Shown piece by piece: positions 32,643 through 41,807 of a DNA stretch of 64,000 nucleotides. The stretch spans positions 124,001 to 188,000 of the forward strand of contig NZ_JAQNDK010000006.1 of the NCBI RefSeq assembly GCF_028368935.1. Reading direction: 5' to 3'. Origin of the DNA: Sorangium aterium. GTDB taxonomy: Bacteria > Myxococcota_A > Polyangia > Polyangiales > Polyangiaceae. Positions within the stretch are counted from its first letter, which is position 1. Each line of letters opens with the position of its first letter. The position numbers and the translations under genes were made by a program. The notes under the pieces are model-generated. The model worked only from the letters and a program-made list of their open reading frames with translations. It was not told where the DNA came from and did no database searches.

Positions 32643-32693
32643 CCCGTCCCTGAAGAGCGGGAGCCAAGTCATTTCGCGCTCTTCAGGGACGGG
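32643..32693. terminator. Bidirectional terminator
   Basis: A perfect 17-bp inverted repeat (32643-32659 and 32677-32693, arm CCCGTCCCTGAAGAGCG) with a 17-nt loop fills the gap between convergent genes ending at 32640 and 32697. The stem is strong and symmetrical, so it can serve both. Confidence 0.8.
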
Positions 32694-32696
32694 ACA

Positions 32697-33617
32697 CTAG
32701 AAGATCGGGAGCTCGCTGTCGGTCGAGGCGGGCACGATGCGCCGTGAGTCCCAGTGCTCGACGATGGCGCCATCGTCGATGCGGAACAGGTCATATACAC
32801 CGTAGGCGCCTCCGCCGCGCGACACTTCGGAGAGGGTGAATACGAAGTTTCCATCGGCGACGACGTGATGCACCTTGTAGTAGGTGAGGTAGTCCCTCTC
32901 CACGTACTCGATGAGCGCGGCGGGGCCGGTCGCCGTGGCATAGCGGTGCTCGACGTAGCTCGCGTCGAGGAACTCGGAGACGCGCGCGTGCTCCCCGTCG
33001 ACGAGCACGGCGTCGATGAAGCTCAGCGCGAGCGCGCGATTCTGCGCCGTGAGCGCCTCGTCCTCGATCTCCGTCGGGCCGGCGGCATCCGATGCTTCGG
33101 CCGTGTTGGAATCCCAGTGCTCCACGATCTTATCGTCTTTGACGCGGTACATGTCGAAGATCACGCCGGCGTCCGAGTAGCGGCCATGCACGACCACCAG
33201 GTCGCACTCGGCCAGCGTGCGCAGGCGCTCGTAGCCGAACCCCAGCGACGCGACTTCATAGCTCATCAGGGTCCTGAACGCCGCGAGGTCGCTCGGCGCC
33301 CCCGGATGGTGCCGGAGGTACGGGTCAGCCCAGGTGCGATCGACCGCCGTGACGTCCTTGTCGACGAGCAGCTCGTCGAGGGCCTGCCCGACGAGGGCCT
33401 TGTTCGCGCGCCCGAGCTCCGGATCACAGCCGCTTCCCCCTGCACCGCCCCCGCCGACGCCGGCTGGGTTGCCGCCGCTCCCCGCTGTCATCGTGTCACC
33501 GGCGGCGCCGCCGCGTCCGTCCGGAGGATCGTCCCGCTCCCCGGCGCACGCCACGAAGAAGCCGATTGACGCCAGTCCGAGCCAAGGAGCGAAGTGCACC
33601 TGTACCGTGTATCGCAC
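32697..33617 (-). CDS. Lipoprotein with two SnoaL-like domains
   Basis: A 306-aa exported protein. The GTG at 33617 is chosen because it begins a lipoprotein signal (hydrophobic LGLASIGFFVAC|A); upstream frame to 33797 is probably noncoding. After a Gly-rich linker there are two tandem SnoaL-like (NTF2-fold) domains, each ending in a matching KIVEHWD or AIVEHWD motif. The first lies at about 70-170 and the second about 185-300. Such domains are often ester cyclases or polyketide-tailoring folds, but many are of unknown role. No biosynthetic cluster surrounds it. Confidence 0.72.
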   Translation of the reverse strand: MRYTVQVHFAPWLGLASIGFFVACAGERDDPPDGRGGAAGDTMTAGSGGNPAGVGGGGAGGSGCDPELGRANKALVGQALDELLVDKDVTAVDRTWADPYLRHHPGAPSDLAAFRTLMSYEVASLGFGYERLRTLAECDLVVVHGRYSDAGVIFDMYRVKDDKIVEHWDSNTAEASDAAGPTEIEDEALTAQNRALALSFIDAVLVDGEHARVSEFLDASYVEHRYATATGPAALIEYVERDYLTYYKVHHVVADGNFVFTLSEVSRGGGAYGVYDLFRIDDGAIVEHWDSRRIVPASTDSELPIF

Positions 33618-34449
33618 CGCTCGCCGGTAGGCAATCCGCGGCGCGCGGACCTCGAATCGATCTTGCCCTCGCCGCGCCAGCCCACAGGCGGCCTCCGCGT
33701 CGCGTCGCGCGCTGTTTTGCTGCGCCCTCGCTCGCCTGTGGGCCGGAGGCGGCAGCGCGACCGCCAACGCCTCGATCCGCCCCCGCCGCACTGCCACCAG
33801 CGCCGTCCTCCTCGCCGCATCCGGCGGGGCTCCCGGTCTGACGTGTTACCAGGGCTCCGCTCGTCCCCATGGGGTCACGCTCGATCCGTGACATGTCACG
33901 CTCGATCCGTGACATGTCACGCTCGGGCATGACTGGGCGCCTCGTGCGGTGGAGCGAGCGCCGGGCGCCCGGCGAGGCGGTCGCTCGGGGACCAATCCCC
34001 GGCGACAAGGAGATGGTCTCAGCGCGGTGCAGGCAATCATCCACAGCCGATTGAGCTCGTTGAATCTGTTCGTTTTTATAGGCGGATCCGCACTTTCTGT
34101 ACGCTGTGTCGGCTGCCGGTCGTCGGCGGAAAATTCTGGGTCGGAATGGCTTTGCGCGGGCTATCGTCCCGCCTCCTCCTCCCGTCTTCATCTCTCGTCC
34201 GGTGTGCGCGTGCGCACGTGCCCTCGCGTCCGCGGCGCCGTCGAAGCACGAGCCACGCTCGCGCGCCCTCGTTGAGCGATCGCCACCCCGCGTCCCGAGC
34301 TCACCCACCAGGAATGGAACTTGCCATGGGCCTCGCTTCGCTCGCGATTCCGCGAGCGCGTCGTCCGCTGCGCAGCCCGGCACGTCGATCGCGATCACGG
34401 CCGGGCGCGGCGCTTCTTTCAGTCCCGTGTTGAGATGCAGGAGAAGAGC
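33618..34449. other. 832-bp divergent noncoding region
   Basis: No gene is supported here. Several long frames cross it but lack conserved motifs. It holds the tandem palindromic repeats at 33874-33933 and an AT-richer stretch near 34050-34090, a plausible promoter zone for the DUF1501 gene. Both flanking genes point outward, so two promoters are expected. Confidence 0.5.
33874..33933. promoter_or_regulatory. Tandem 21-bp palindromic repeats
   Basis: Two exact 21-bp units (33874-33894 and 33895-33915) and a partial third. Each contains GTCACG-7 nt-CGTGAC, and the junction forms the perfect 12-bp palindrome GTGACATGTCAC. Dyad symmetry plus helical phasing (two turns) suggests a cooperative dimeric regulator site for the divergent genes at 33617 and 34450. 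Confidence 0.5.
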
Positions 34450-35895
34450 ATGATCTCTCGACGAAAACTGTTGACGGGCGCCGGCGCGCTCGCCGCCGCA
34501 GCGGCGTTGCCTGGCCGACCCGTCTGGGCAGATGGCCCAGTGGGGGAGTCCTGGGCCCCGTATCCGAGCGTGGCCACCTGGGGTGGGCCGAAGAAGATCC
34601 TCGAGATCTTCCTCTACGGGGGGCTCTCCGCTTGGGAGTCGTTCCATGTCGATCTGCGAGACACCCTGTTCAAAGCCAACCTGCTCAGCGCATTCAATTC
34701 GACGGCGCTGCTGACGCACTGCGGAAGTACCCAGACTGGAGCGACCGTGCAGACGCTCGGGGGGATGAAATGGAGCGTCGCGACGTCCCCCCTGTGGAGC
34801 CGGCCCGACCTCCTGGCCCGTACGCGCGTCGTCACGATGACGCACGAGTTCTCCGCGCATCCTGTGGCGATCCCGCTCGCGCTCACGGGACGTCCTCTGG
34901 GCGATGCGCGCGCGGCGAGCCTCGGGGCCGCGATCAAGCGCCGCCACCCGGAACAGCACACGTCCTACGTCCTGATGCCCGACAGCGGGCGCTTCTTCGG
35001 CGGAGACGACAAGGCGTTCTCCGCGTGGCTCTCGGTCGGCGCGCACGGCTCCGCGGCGCGGCCCGTGCTCGTCCCCATGAGCTCCGGCGTGAGCGAGATG
35101 GCCGACTGGGCCTCGCGGACCGGCGTCAACGCGGGAGCCGATGCGCTGACGAGCTACTACGCCGACCTCTATGAGACCAACCTCGACGGATCTCGATCTC
35201 GCGGGTACGACGCTTACAGGGCCGCGCTCGACAGCCTGCCCGGGAGCCCGAACCTCACGAGCGTATTCAACTCGAGCCTCCGCGGCGAGGGCGCGTCGCT
35301 CGCGCATTGCTCGACGAGCGTGGTCGCCCCTGGAACGCCGTTCAACACCACGGCGGCATGCCTCGATATGGCGGCGTGGCTCTTCAACACGAAGAACACG
35401 CGTTACGTGGGCATGGTCGATGTCGGCATCGGAAAAGACACCGGAGCCGCGTACGACGGCCACGGGCATACCGCCGGCGTGACGTTCGGCAACTTGTTTC
35501 TGCTCCTCAAGGAGCTGTCTCGGGTGACGAGCACGGCCACGCCGGCGGCGAACCGCATCAGCGTCGACGACACGCTGATCATCCTCAACACGGAGTTCGG
35601 CCGCACCCCGGACCCGCAAGGAAGCGGAGGCACGGGCCGCGACCACTACGGTCGAGGCTACGTGGTCGTGCTCATCGGTGGTCCCATCCAGCCCACGGCC
35701 TCGGGGGAGCCGAAGCTGATCGGCACCATCGACTGGACGGCTGGTTCTCCGGCCGGCAGGTACACGCCGGCCAACCTCGCGTGCGTGGCCCTGACCGCGG
35801 CCGGCATCGATCCGCACGGCACGGACAACTTTGCGTTCCAAGAGCTGCCGCCGGGGATGCCGTCGTCGTACGAGCAGCCGTTCTTCCAGGCGTGA
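34450..35895 (+). CDS. DUF1501 protein with Tat-type signal
   Basis: A 481-aa exported protein. The ATG at 34450 has a GAGAAGAG ribosome site and begins MISRRKLLTGAGALAAAAALPG, a Tat-like signal. The body fits DUF1501, an alkaline-phosphatase/sulfatase-fold family: LEIFLYGGLSAWESFH near the start, DVGIGKDTGAAYDGHGHT and LNTEFGRTPDPQGSGGTGRDHYG, which ends in the typical GRDHY motif. Members are widespread in Planctomycetes and myxobacteria next to cytochrome-bearing DUF1549/1800-like partners, as here. The stop lies 11 bp before the next gene, which makes an operon. Activity is unknown. Confidence 0.87.
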   Translation: MISRRKLLTGAGALAAAAALPGRPVWADGPVGESWAPYPSVATWGGPKKILEIFLYGGLSAWESFHVDLRDTLFKANLLSAFNSTALLTHCGSTQTGATVQTLGGMKWSVATSPLWSRPDLLARTRVVTMTHEFSAHPVAIPLALTGRPLGDARAASLGAAIKRRHPEQHTSYVLMPDSGRFFGGDDKAFSAWLSVGAHGSAARPVLVPMSSGVSEMADWASRTGVNAGADALTSYYADLYETNLDGSRSRGYDAYRAALDSLPGSPNLTSVFNSSLRGEGASLAHCSTSVVAPGTPFNTTAACLDMAAWLFNTKNTRYVGMVDVGIGKDTGAAYDGHGHTAGVTFGNLFLLLKELSRVTSTATPAANRISVDDTLIILNTEFGRTPDPQGSGGTGRDHYGRGYVVVLIGGPIQPTASGEPKLIGTIDWTAGSPAGRYTPANLACVALTAAGIDPHGTDNFAFQELPPGMPSSYEQPFFQA

Positions 35896-35906
35896 GAGGA
35901 GATCGT

Positions 35907-38900
35907 ATGAAACTCAAGAGGTTGGAGTCGGCGCGGGGAGCGCTCGCCGTGCTGCTCGCCGGTGGTTTGCTGGCGGGCTGCAGCACGACCGAGCCGCAGC
36001 CGCAAGAAGCCCCTCCCGGCGTGAGCCAAGCGGCGCTCGCGCCGGAGCCTACGTCCCCCGGTGGAGTGGACGCGGGCAACGCGGCCTGGGTCGAGCAGGT
36101 CGTACCGGCGCTGCTCGGCAGGCCTGTGCGCAGCTTCGGCGAGCTCAAGTTCCTCACCGTCATGACCGCGCGCGTCGGCCGCGCCCGCATGGCCGAGGCG
36201 CTCATGAGCCATCCGGCCTTCGTCGATCGCTGGACCGGCGTGCTGCTCGACCGCATGCGCGTGGATCGGGAGGGATCGCGCAGCCAGTCGGACTGCTTCT
36301 CCCAGCCGCTGCTGTCGAGCGATAACGACAAGATCAGGGCGGCGAAGGTCGTCCTCTACACGCGGCGCCTCGGGAACGCCCTCTCCCTGTCGGAGGCCGT
36401 GGCGGAGCCCCCTGTTTCGGCGTCCCCGGGCACGTACAACATGGCCGATGTCGTGCGCGGGTCGCTCCTCATGGACAACGTCTTTCCGGCCTACCGCGGG
36501 TTCGTCTTCGCGCTGGTACGCCAGTATGGATCCGATGATGCAAAGACGCACGAAAAGCAGCGCCAGATCGCGGATCATTTCACGCAGGTCTATGCAAACA
36601 AATCGATGGAATGCCTGAAGTGCCATCGCACGCACTTCAGCTCGGTGTCGTCGTCGTCGGCGTCCCTCTTCACTCCCGGTTACGACTGGGCGAAGGGGCA
36701 GGAGGGGCGCGTCTTCTCGGGCCTCTCGGCATGGGCGACCGCCGGTTCGTTCCAGGCGCCGACGGACGCCGACTGGGTAGGGTCCTTCCGTCAGTCCCCG
36801 GGGACGAACGTCCCCTTCGCCGGCTGGGACGGGGCGAGCTGCGGCAGCTTCTCGAACGACACGTCGACCCAGACACCGGGCGGGACCGGCCTCCTGCTCC
36901 CCGACGCGAGCAGCACGACGGTGTGGGCGCTCGATGATCGGCTGAAGGAGGGGTTCCTCGCGCTGCGGAAATCGTACGACTCCGGTGATCTCGACACGGG
37001 GGCGAACCATGCGAATCAAGGCCGGACGCTCGGCGCTTTCTGGCTCGCGGCCGCCTTCGCCAACGACGTCTGGAGGGAGTTCTTCGGCGCTCCGCTGACC
37101 ATCTCGAACTTCACCTCCCGCAACACGCACGAGCACAAACTGCTCTGGAACCTCGCCGAGAACCACGTCGTCGGGCGGGGCTGGTCGCTCAAGGGGTTGC
37201 TCACCGAGATCGTCACGTCGCCCTACTTCAACCGTTTGGCTGAATCCTCGGCGACGATGCCCAAGGTCTTCGAGCCGTTCATCGATACGCCGGCCCAGGA
37301 CTACGTGGGCGACGCCGTTCATCGACGCTCAGCGGATCTGCTCTTTCGGATGAAGGCGTCGGCGCTCCAGTGGAAGGCCGGCGGCAAGCTCTGGGTCACT
37401 CACTTCCCCCAATCGACCACGTACCCGACGCCCTCCCAGGCGGAGGCGATGGGCCTTCATCTCTCGCGCCTGAGCGCGGCGAACCCGACGTCATCGCAGT
37501 ACTCCATGCTCGGGTGGGAGGCCTCCGCGGGCCGCTGCGATCGACCGGCGGCGATCTCACGCGACTGGATCGACGCGCTCGCCGACCGCGCCATGACCGG
37601 AGGGGTCACCGTGCGCGGCGCCGTCGAGGCGCTGCGCTTCCGCCTCCTCGGGCGCGGCCTCTCGGCCGGTTCCGGCGAGGCGACGGCCCTCAGCACGTTC
37701 CTCGGGAAATCGATGACCGCGACGTTTGCGAGCGCGTACACGACGGCGGGGCTGGGGAATGCCGCCCTGAGAGATCTCTGCGAGGTGTTCGTCAAGACGC
37801 CGCAGTTCATGCTGGAGGGCGTCCCCCACGGCGTCGGGGTCTCCGAGACCGACTTCGATTCGCCCCCGCAGCTCCAAGTGGGTGACATGAAGAACGACGG
37901 CACGCTCGCCGCTGACACGCCCTCTGCTGCCTGCGAGAGCTGGGTCGATCCGCAGACGGCGTTCGATGGCATCTCGGTCAACTGCGCGGACGAGTCGTTC
38001 CCTCAGAACATCGACTGGTCGAAGATCTGCCCCTCCGGGGGGTGCGTCTACCGAGAAGCGGTCCTGCCCGATCTGCCGCGGCCGTGGCCCTGCCTCGGCT
38101 GCTCGTTCGACTCGGACTGGTTCACGACGCTCCCGCCGCCGGTGGATCCGCGCGTGGTGACCGACCTGCCGATGCCGATGACGCCGGCGCGCGGCGGCGT
38201 CTTCCTGGCCTGGGCCGAGGGGGCGACCATCGTGCAAGTGAGCGGACAGGCGCGGTTCGTCCACGCGCACGGGCAGAGCACGCCGGCTGCGCCGGGCATG
38301 GTGCTCCAGCTCGGCGACAGCCTGGAGCTGTGGGCGGGAGACAAATTCAAGGTCGTGGCGCCCAGCGGGCAGGTATTCGAGAACCCCACGGGAGGCATGC
38401 CCCCCAATCAGAGCGCGCAGACCTATCTGTTCATGGCCACCGGTCCGAACGGCCTGCCCGATCCCACGGAGATGACGCCGACCACCGTCGACATGAACAC
38501 GGCGAGCACCGTCAAGGAGGCGATGCGCCAAGCGGCGCGAAACGAGGAGGCGGGGTCCGTCTCGTTGTTCCACGACGTGACGTCCACGACGGGTAACATG
38601 AGCCACATCAATCATCCGGCGCTCAACGGGAAGCCGGATCTCATCCTCCTCGTGTCGCCCGTCGCTGGCGCCGTCAGCAACGACCACCACGTGGGCGTCT
38701 GGTACGACACAGCGTTGCAGCGGTGGGCCGTCTACAACGAGGACCTCGCCGCGATGCCGCTGGGCGTGCGCTTCTCGGTCCGCGCGATGCCGCCCAGCGG
38801 CAGCGTCTTCATCCATGAGGTCACGGCTGCCAACAAACCCGCGGGCTCGATCTCGACCATCGATCATCCAGCGCTCAACGGGCGCTCGTCCATCGCCGTG

Positions 38901-39305
38901 CAGGTGAGCCGCATCTGGAACCTGCCGGGAGCACCGGGCGTCTACAACAACCATCCTGTGGGTGTCTCGTATGACACGAGCGTGCAGAAGTGGACCGTCT
39001 ACAACGAGGACCAGGGCACGCTCTCGCCCGGAGCGTTGTTCGCGGTCAAGCTGGGCGGCGACTTCAAGGTGACATCGAGCCCGGCGACACGGGTCGGTAC
39101 CGCCCTCGTCATCGACGAGCCGAACATCAACGGTGTGGCCGACGCCCGCCTCTTCTTCACGCACGGCTTCAGCGGCACGGGCACCCTGCACACAAAGCGG
39201 AGCGCGCTGCGCTACGACACGACGCTCCAGAAGTGGACGATCATCAACCGCGACGGCACCACCGTCGCGAACAACCTGGTCTTCCACGTGCACCGCGGCT
39301 ACTGA
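35907..39305 (+). CDS. c-type cytochrome lipoprotein with triple C-terminal repeat
   Basis: A 1132-aa exported protein. The ATG at 35907 has GAGAGGAG upstream and starts a lipoprotein signal (LLAGGLLAGC|S). A single haem-c motif CLKCH lies near residue 235, inside a region like the cytochrome/DUF1549-type partners of DUF1501 proteins. The C-terminal about 240 residues hold three repeats of roughly 70-90 aa. Each has an (A/N)-(L/I)-NG turn (HPALNGK, HPALNGR, EPNINGV) and a core of the form YDTxxQ(R/K)W(A/T)(V/I)(Y/I)N. The repeats look like a beta-sandwich binding module. It forms an operon with the DUF1501 gene. Confidence 0.85.
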   Translation: MKLKRLESARGALAVLLAGGLLAGCSTTEPQPQEAPPGVSQAALAPEPTSPGGVDAGNAAWVEQVVPALLGRPVRSFGELKFLTVMTARVGRARMAEALMSHPAFVDRWTGVLLDRMRVDREGSRSQSDCFSQPLLSSDNDKIRAAKVVLYTRRLGNALSLSEAVAEPPVSASPGTYNMADVVRGSLLMDNVFPAYRGFVFALVRQYGSDDAKTHEKQRQIADHFTQVYANKSMECLKCHRTHFSSVSSSSASLFTPGYDWAKGQEGRVFSGLSAWATAGSFQAPTDADWVGSFRQSPGTNVPFAGWDGASCGSFSNDTSTQTPGGTGLLLPDASSTTVWALDDRLKEGFLALRKSYDSGDLDTGANHANQGRTLGAFWLAAAFANDVWREFFGAPLTISNFTSRNTHEHKLLWNLAENHVVGRGWSLKGLLTEIVTSPYFNRLAESSATMPKVFEPFIDTPAQDYVGDAVHRRSADLLFRMKASALQWKAGGKLWVTHFPQSTTYPTPSQAEAMGLHLSRLSAANPTSSQYSMLGWEASAGRCDRPAAISRDWIDALADRAMTGGVTVRGAVEALRFRLLGRGLSAGSGEATALSTFLGKSMTATFASAYTTAGLGNAALRDLCEVFVKTPQFMLEGVPHGVGVSETDFDSPPQLQVGDMKNDGTLAADTPSAACESWVDPQTAFDGISVNCADESFPQNIDWSKICPSGGCVYREAVLPDLPRPWPCLGCSFDSDWFTTLPPPVDPRVVTDLPMPMTPARGGVFLAWAEGATIVQVSGQARFVHAHGQSTPAAPGMVLQLGDSLELWAGDKFKVVAPSGQVFENPTGGMPPNQSAQTYLFMATGPNGLPDPTEMTPTTVDMNTASTVKEAMRQAARNEEAGSVSLFHDVTSTTGNMSHINHPALNGKPDLILLVSPVAGAVSNDHHVGVWYDTALQRWAVYNEDLAAMPLGVRFSVRAMPPSGSVFIHEVTAANKPAGSISTIDHPALNGRSSIAVQVSRIWNLPGAPGVYNNHPVGVSYDTSVQKWTVYNEDQGTLSPGALFAVKLGGDFKVTSSPATRVGTALVIDEPNINGVADARLFFTHGFSGTGTLHTKRSALRYDTTLQKWTIINRDGTTVANNLVFHVHRGY

Positions 39306-39340
39306 CGGCCCTTCCCGTAGGTCCTTTCCGCGGCGAAGAG

Positions 39341-39380
39341 GGCCTGCTGCAGGGCACATCCATGCGCCCTGCAGCAGGCC
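39341..39380. terminator. Strong hairpin after the cytochrome gene
   Basis: A perfect 15-bp inverted repeat (39341-39355 and 39366-39380, arm GGCCTGCTGCAGGGC) with a 10-nt loop, 36 bp past the stop. There is no T-tract, as is common in GC-rich genomes. Confidence 0.75.
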
Positions 39381-39484
39381 GAGTCGATGCCATACACAGC
39401 CCGGCGCCTTCCGCGGTCGAGCTGCTCAGGGCGCCTGCGCCCGGCGGCTGCCAGCGGTGAGCCGGAGGGGCCGCCGCGGCGCGC

Positions 39485-40093
39485 TCAGACCTCCAGCGCG
39501 CTCTCGACGATGCGATGCACGAGGCCGTACTCCTGGGCCTCGCGCGCCGTCATCCACAGGTTGCGCTCGGTCTCCTGCGCGATCTTCGCGGGCGCCTGCC
39601 CCGTCGCCTCCGCGAAGATGCGGTTGAGCCGGTCGCGAGCGGCCATGATCTGGGCCGCCTCGATCTCGATGTCCGACGCGGGGCCGCGCACGCCGCCGAG
39701 CGGCTGGTGCAGGAGGAAGCGCGTGTTCGGGAGCGCGAACCGGTTCTCCCGCCGCGCCGCGACGAAGATCAGCGCGCCCGCGCTGGCGACCCACCCGGTG
39801 CCGATCACCTTGACCTCGGGCCGGATGAAGCGAATCACGTCGTGGATCGTGTCCCCCGACTCCACGTGCCCGCCCGGCGAGTGGATCAGGATCCGGATCG
39901 GCTTCTCGCCATCGTCGCTCGCGAGGGCGAGGAGCTGCGCGGTGGTCGCCTGCGCCAGCTCGCTGGTGATCTCCCCGAAGATCAGGACGGTCCGGCTCCT
40001 CAGCAGGCTGCTCTGGACCTTCTCGGACAGCGCGCGGGGGTGCGGCTCGTCGTTCGGCGTGGGATCGTTCGGCGTGGAATCGAGGCGCGTCAT
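39485..40093 (-). CDS. clpP: ClpP-family protease subunit with Asn in the triad
   Basis: A 202-aa serine peptidase subunit, close to normal ClpP length. The catalytic Ser104 is in GWVASAGALIF, His129 in FLLHQPLGG, and the oligomerisation handle DIEIEAAQIM follows. The third triad position aligns to Asn178 (ETERNLWMTA) where canonical ClpP has Asp (TDRDNFLTA in S. aureus, Asp172). Listeria ClpP1 carries the same Asn and is reported to depend on a partner ClpP. This is therefore probably a secondary ClpP paralogue, acting in a mixed ring or on special substrates. No clpX or clpA is adjacent. It is divergent from an AraC-type regulator. Confidence 0.88.
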   Translation of the reverse strand: MTRLDSTPNDPTPNDEPHPRALSEKVQSSLLRSRTVLIFGEITSELAQATTAQLLALASDDGEKPIRILIHSPGGHVESGDTIHDVIRFIRPEVKVIGTGWVASAGALIFVAARRENRFALPNTRFLLHQPLGGVRGPASDIEIEAAQIMAARDRLNRIFAEATGQAPAKIAQETERNLWMTAREAQEYGLVHRIVESALEV

Positions 40094-40216
40094 GGCCCCG
40101 AGCTTCCGGCGGCCCTCGCCCGCGCGCCATGACCGCGAGGCGCGGAGTCATGCTCGCGCGTCTCGATCCGCGAGCGAGCGCTGGACGAGCGGCCTCGGCG
40201 CGGGCAACCATGGGGC

Positions 40217-41131
40217 ATGGCGGACGAGATGGAGCGGCTGCTTCCCCGCGGCGTGGTGGTCTCCCGGCATCACGGCCATCCAGGCGCGCCCTGGCGCGCG
40301 AGCGCGGGCGATCCGCCGAGCCTCCACGTCGTCGTTCAGGGCGCCTTTCGCCTCTCGGAGGACGGCGTGTGCGCGCTGGAGCTCGACGCCGGCGACGTCG
40401 TGCTCCTCGGGTTCGGCCCGCGCGGCGCGGGGCCCCGCGAGCAGAGCCTCCGCTGCGTCGCGCCGCCGCCCGGGCGCGCTCCCGCCGACGCGGAGCTGAT
40501 CTCGGCGACCTACGCCGCCGCGCCCGGCGGGGCGCTCGCCTCGCTCGCGCCCGTGGTCCACCTGCCTGCCGGCGAGGTGCGGCGCGCGCGGGGGCTCTCC
40601 GCGGTCGTGGGCCTGCTGCGCGCCGCGCTCGCGGATGCTTCCCCGGGGCAGGCCCAGCTGGCGCGCTCGCTCCTCGAGCCGCTGCTCGCCTACGCGCTGC
40701 ACTGCCACGAGCATGCGCGCGAAGGGCGCGCGTCGCGCGCGCTCGACCGGCGCGGCGCGCGCGCCTTCGACCGTCGCGTCGCGCGCGTGCTCCGGCTCAT
40801 GCAGGAGAAGCCGGCCGAGCGCTGGGGGGTCGAGGCGCTCGCGAAGGCGGCGGGCCTCTCCCGCGCCGCGCTGGCGCGGCGGTTCCTCGCCGAGCTGGGG
40901 GTCCCGCCGCTCCGCTACCTCGCCGAGCTCCGCATGCAGCGGGCCGCCGAGCTGCTCGCCGAGGGCGACGGCTCCGTGGCCGCCGTGGCGGCCGAGGTCG
41001 GGTACGACTCGGAGTTCGCGTTCAGCCGCGCGTTCAAGCGGCACACGGGCGAGGCGCCGGGCGCGTTCCGCCGGCGCAGCCGCTCCGAGGGGGCCGCGTT
41101 CCGCCTGCCGCCGGTCCGCGCGGCGGCGTGA
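40217..41131 (+). CDS. AraC-family transcriptional regulator
   Basis: A 304-aa regulator. The N-terminal half is cupin-like (LHVVVQGAFRLSEDG, LDAGDVVLLGFG), the AraC_binding_2/cupin_6 type. The C-terminal 100 residues carry two HTH motifs: WGVEALAKAAGLSRAALARRF and VAAVAAEVGYDSEFAFSRAFKRHTGEAPGAFR split across about 205-290. Bacterial relatives usually control nearby oxidoreductase or efflux genes. Here it is divergent from clpP across 123 bp and upstream of a YCII gene on its own strand, so either may be a target. Confidence 0.9.
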   Translation: MADEMERLLPRGVVVSRHHGHPGAPWRASAGDPPSLHVVVQGAFRLSEDGVCALELDAGDVVLLGFGPRGAGPREQSLRCVAPPPGRAPADAELISATYAAAPGGALASLAPVVHLPAGEVRRARGLSAVVGLLRAALADASPGQAQLARSLLEPLLAYALHCHEHAREGRASRALDRRGARAFDRRVARVLRLMQEKPAERWGVEALAKAAGLSRAALARRFLAELGVPPLRYLAELRMQRAAELLAEGDGSVAAVAAEVGYDSEFAFSRAFKRHTGEAPGAFRRRSRSEGAAFRLPPVRAAA

Positions 41132-41291
41132 GCCAAGACGACGGCGCCGCGGGCTGGGCACCCTTGATTGTGCGTGGACTTCTCCACTGAAGAGTATCGT
41201 CGCTCCGCGATGTCGAGAACGCCGCCTGGGCTCCGACTCCTCTGTGAACGCGCGCCCGATGCGAGGGGCGCCCGCTGAAAGGGAGCTGACG

Positions 41292-41693
41292 ATGAAATAC
41301 GTCCTGATGATGCACGTGCCGACCAGAGATCCCTACGAGTTGATGAGCTGGCCGCCGAAGGACCTGCAGGCGCACCTCGCGTTCCTGAACAGCTTCAACC
41401 AGAAGCTCCGCGAGTCGGGCGAGCTCGTGGGGATCGAAGCGCTGACCGCGCCCGATCAGGCCAGGCTCGTGCGCGCCGGCAAGGACGGCAAGCCCATCAC
41501 CGACGGCGTGTTCCCCGAGACCAAGGAGTTCCTCGCCGGCTTCTGGATGGTGGACGTCGGGAGCCCCGAGCGCGCCTACGAGCTCGCCGCGCAGGCGTCC
41601 GCCGCGCCCGGGCTCGGCGGCGAGCCGCTCAACATGGCCATCGAGGTGCGGCAGGTGATGAGCGGGAGCGAGCTCCCCAAAGAGCTCCTGTGA
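41292..41693 (+). CDS. YCII/DGPF-domain protein
   Basis: A 133-aa cytoplasmic protein. The ATG at 41292 (MKYVLMMHVPT) follows GGGAGCTGAC. It has the family's alpha/beta dimeric barrel pattern and the variant signature DGVFPETKEFLAGFW, normally DGPF-ETKE-LGG-. YCII proteins are often encoded beside ECF sigma factors, and one lies 1.1 kb downstream with a single lipoprotein gene between. Function is not established for this group. Confidence 0.85.
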   Translation: MKYVLMMHVPTRDPYELMSWPPKDLQAHLAFLNSFNQKLRESGELVGIEALTAPDQARLVRAGKDGKPITDGVFPETKEFLAGFWMVDVGSPERAYELAAQASAAPGLGGEPLNMAIEVRQVMSGSELPKELL

Positions 41694-41807
41694 GCTCACC
41701 CGCGCTCGACACCGCGCTGGTGAACTTGTCGAGCGCGGTGAGCGGTGCGCCGCCCGACCTCGTTCGGGTTGTCGGCGACGACCCCCGCCCCTAGGCCGCA
41801 TGAGCTC

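Noticed and set aside
33874-33933. Short tandem repeats considered as a CRISPR array
   Set aside because: Only two full 21-bp units with no spacers; it fits an operator better.
33496-35841. 781-codon minus-strand frame opposite the DUF1501 gene
   Set aside because: Shadow frame; the Tat signal and GRDHY motif are on the plus strand.
35658-37322. 554-codon minus-strand frame opposite the cytochrome gene
   Set aside because: Shadow frame; CxxCH and the lipoprotein signal are on the plus strand.
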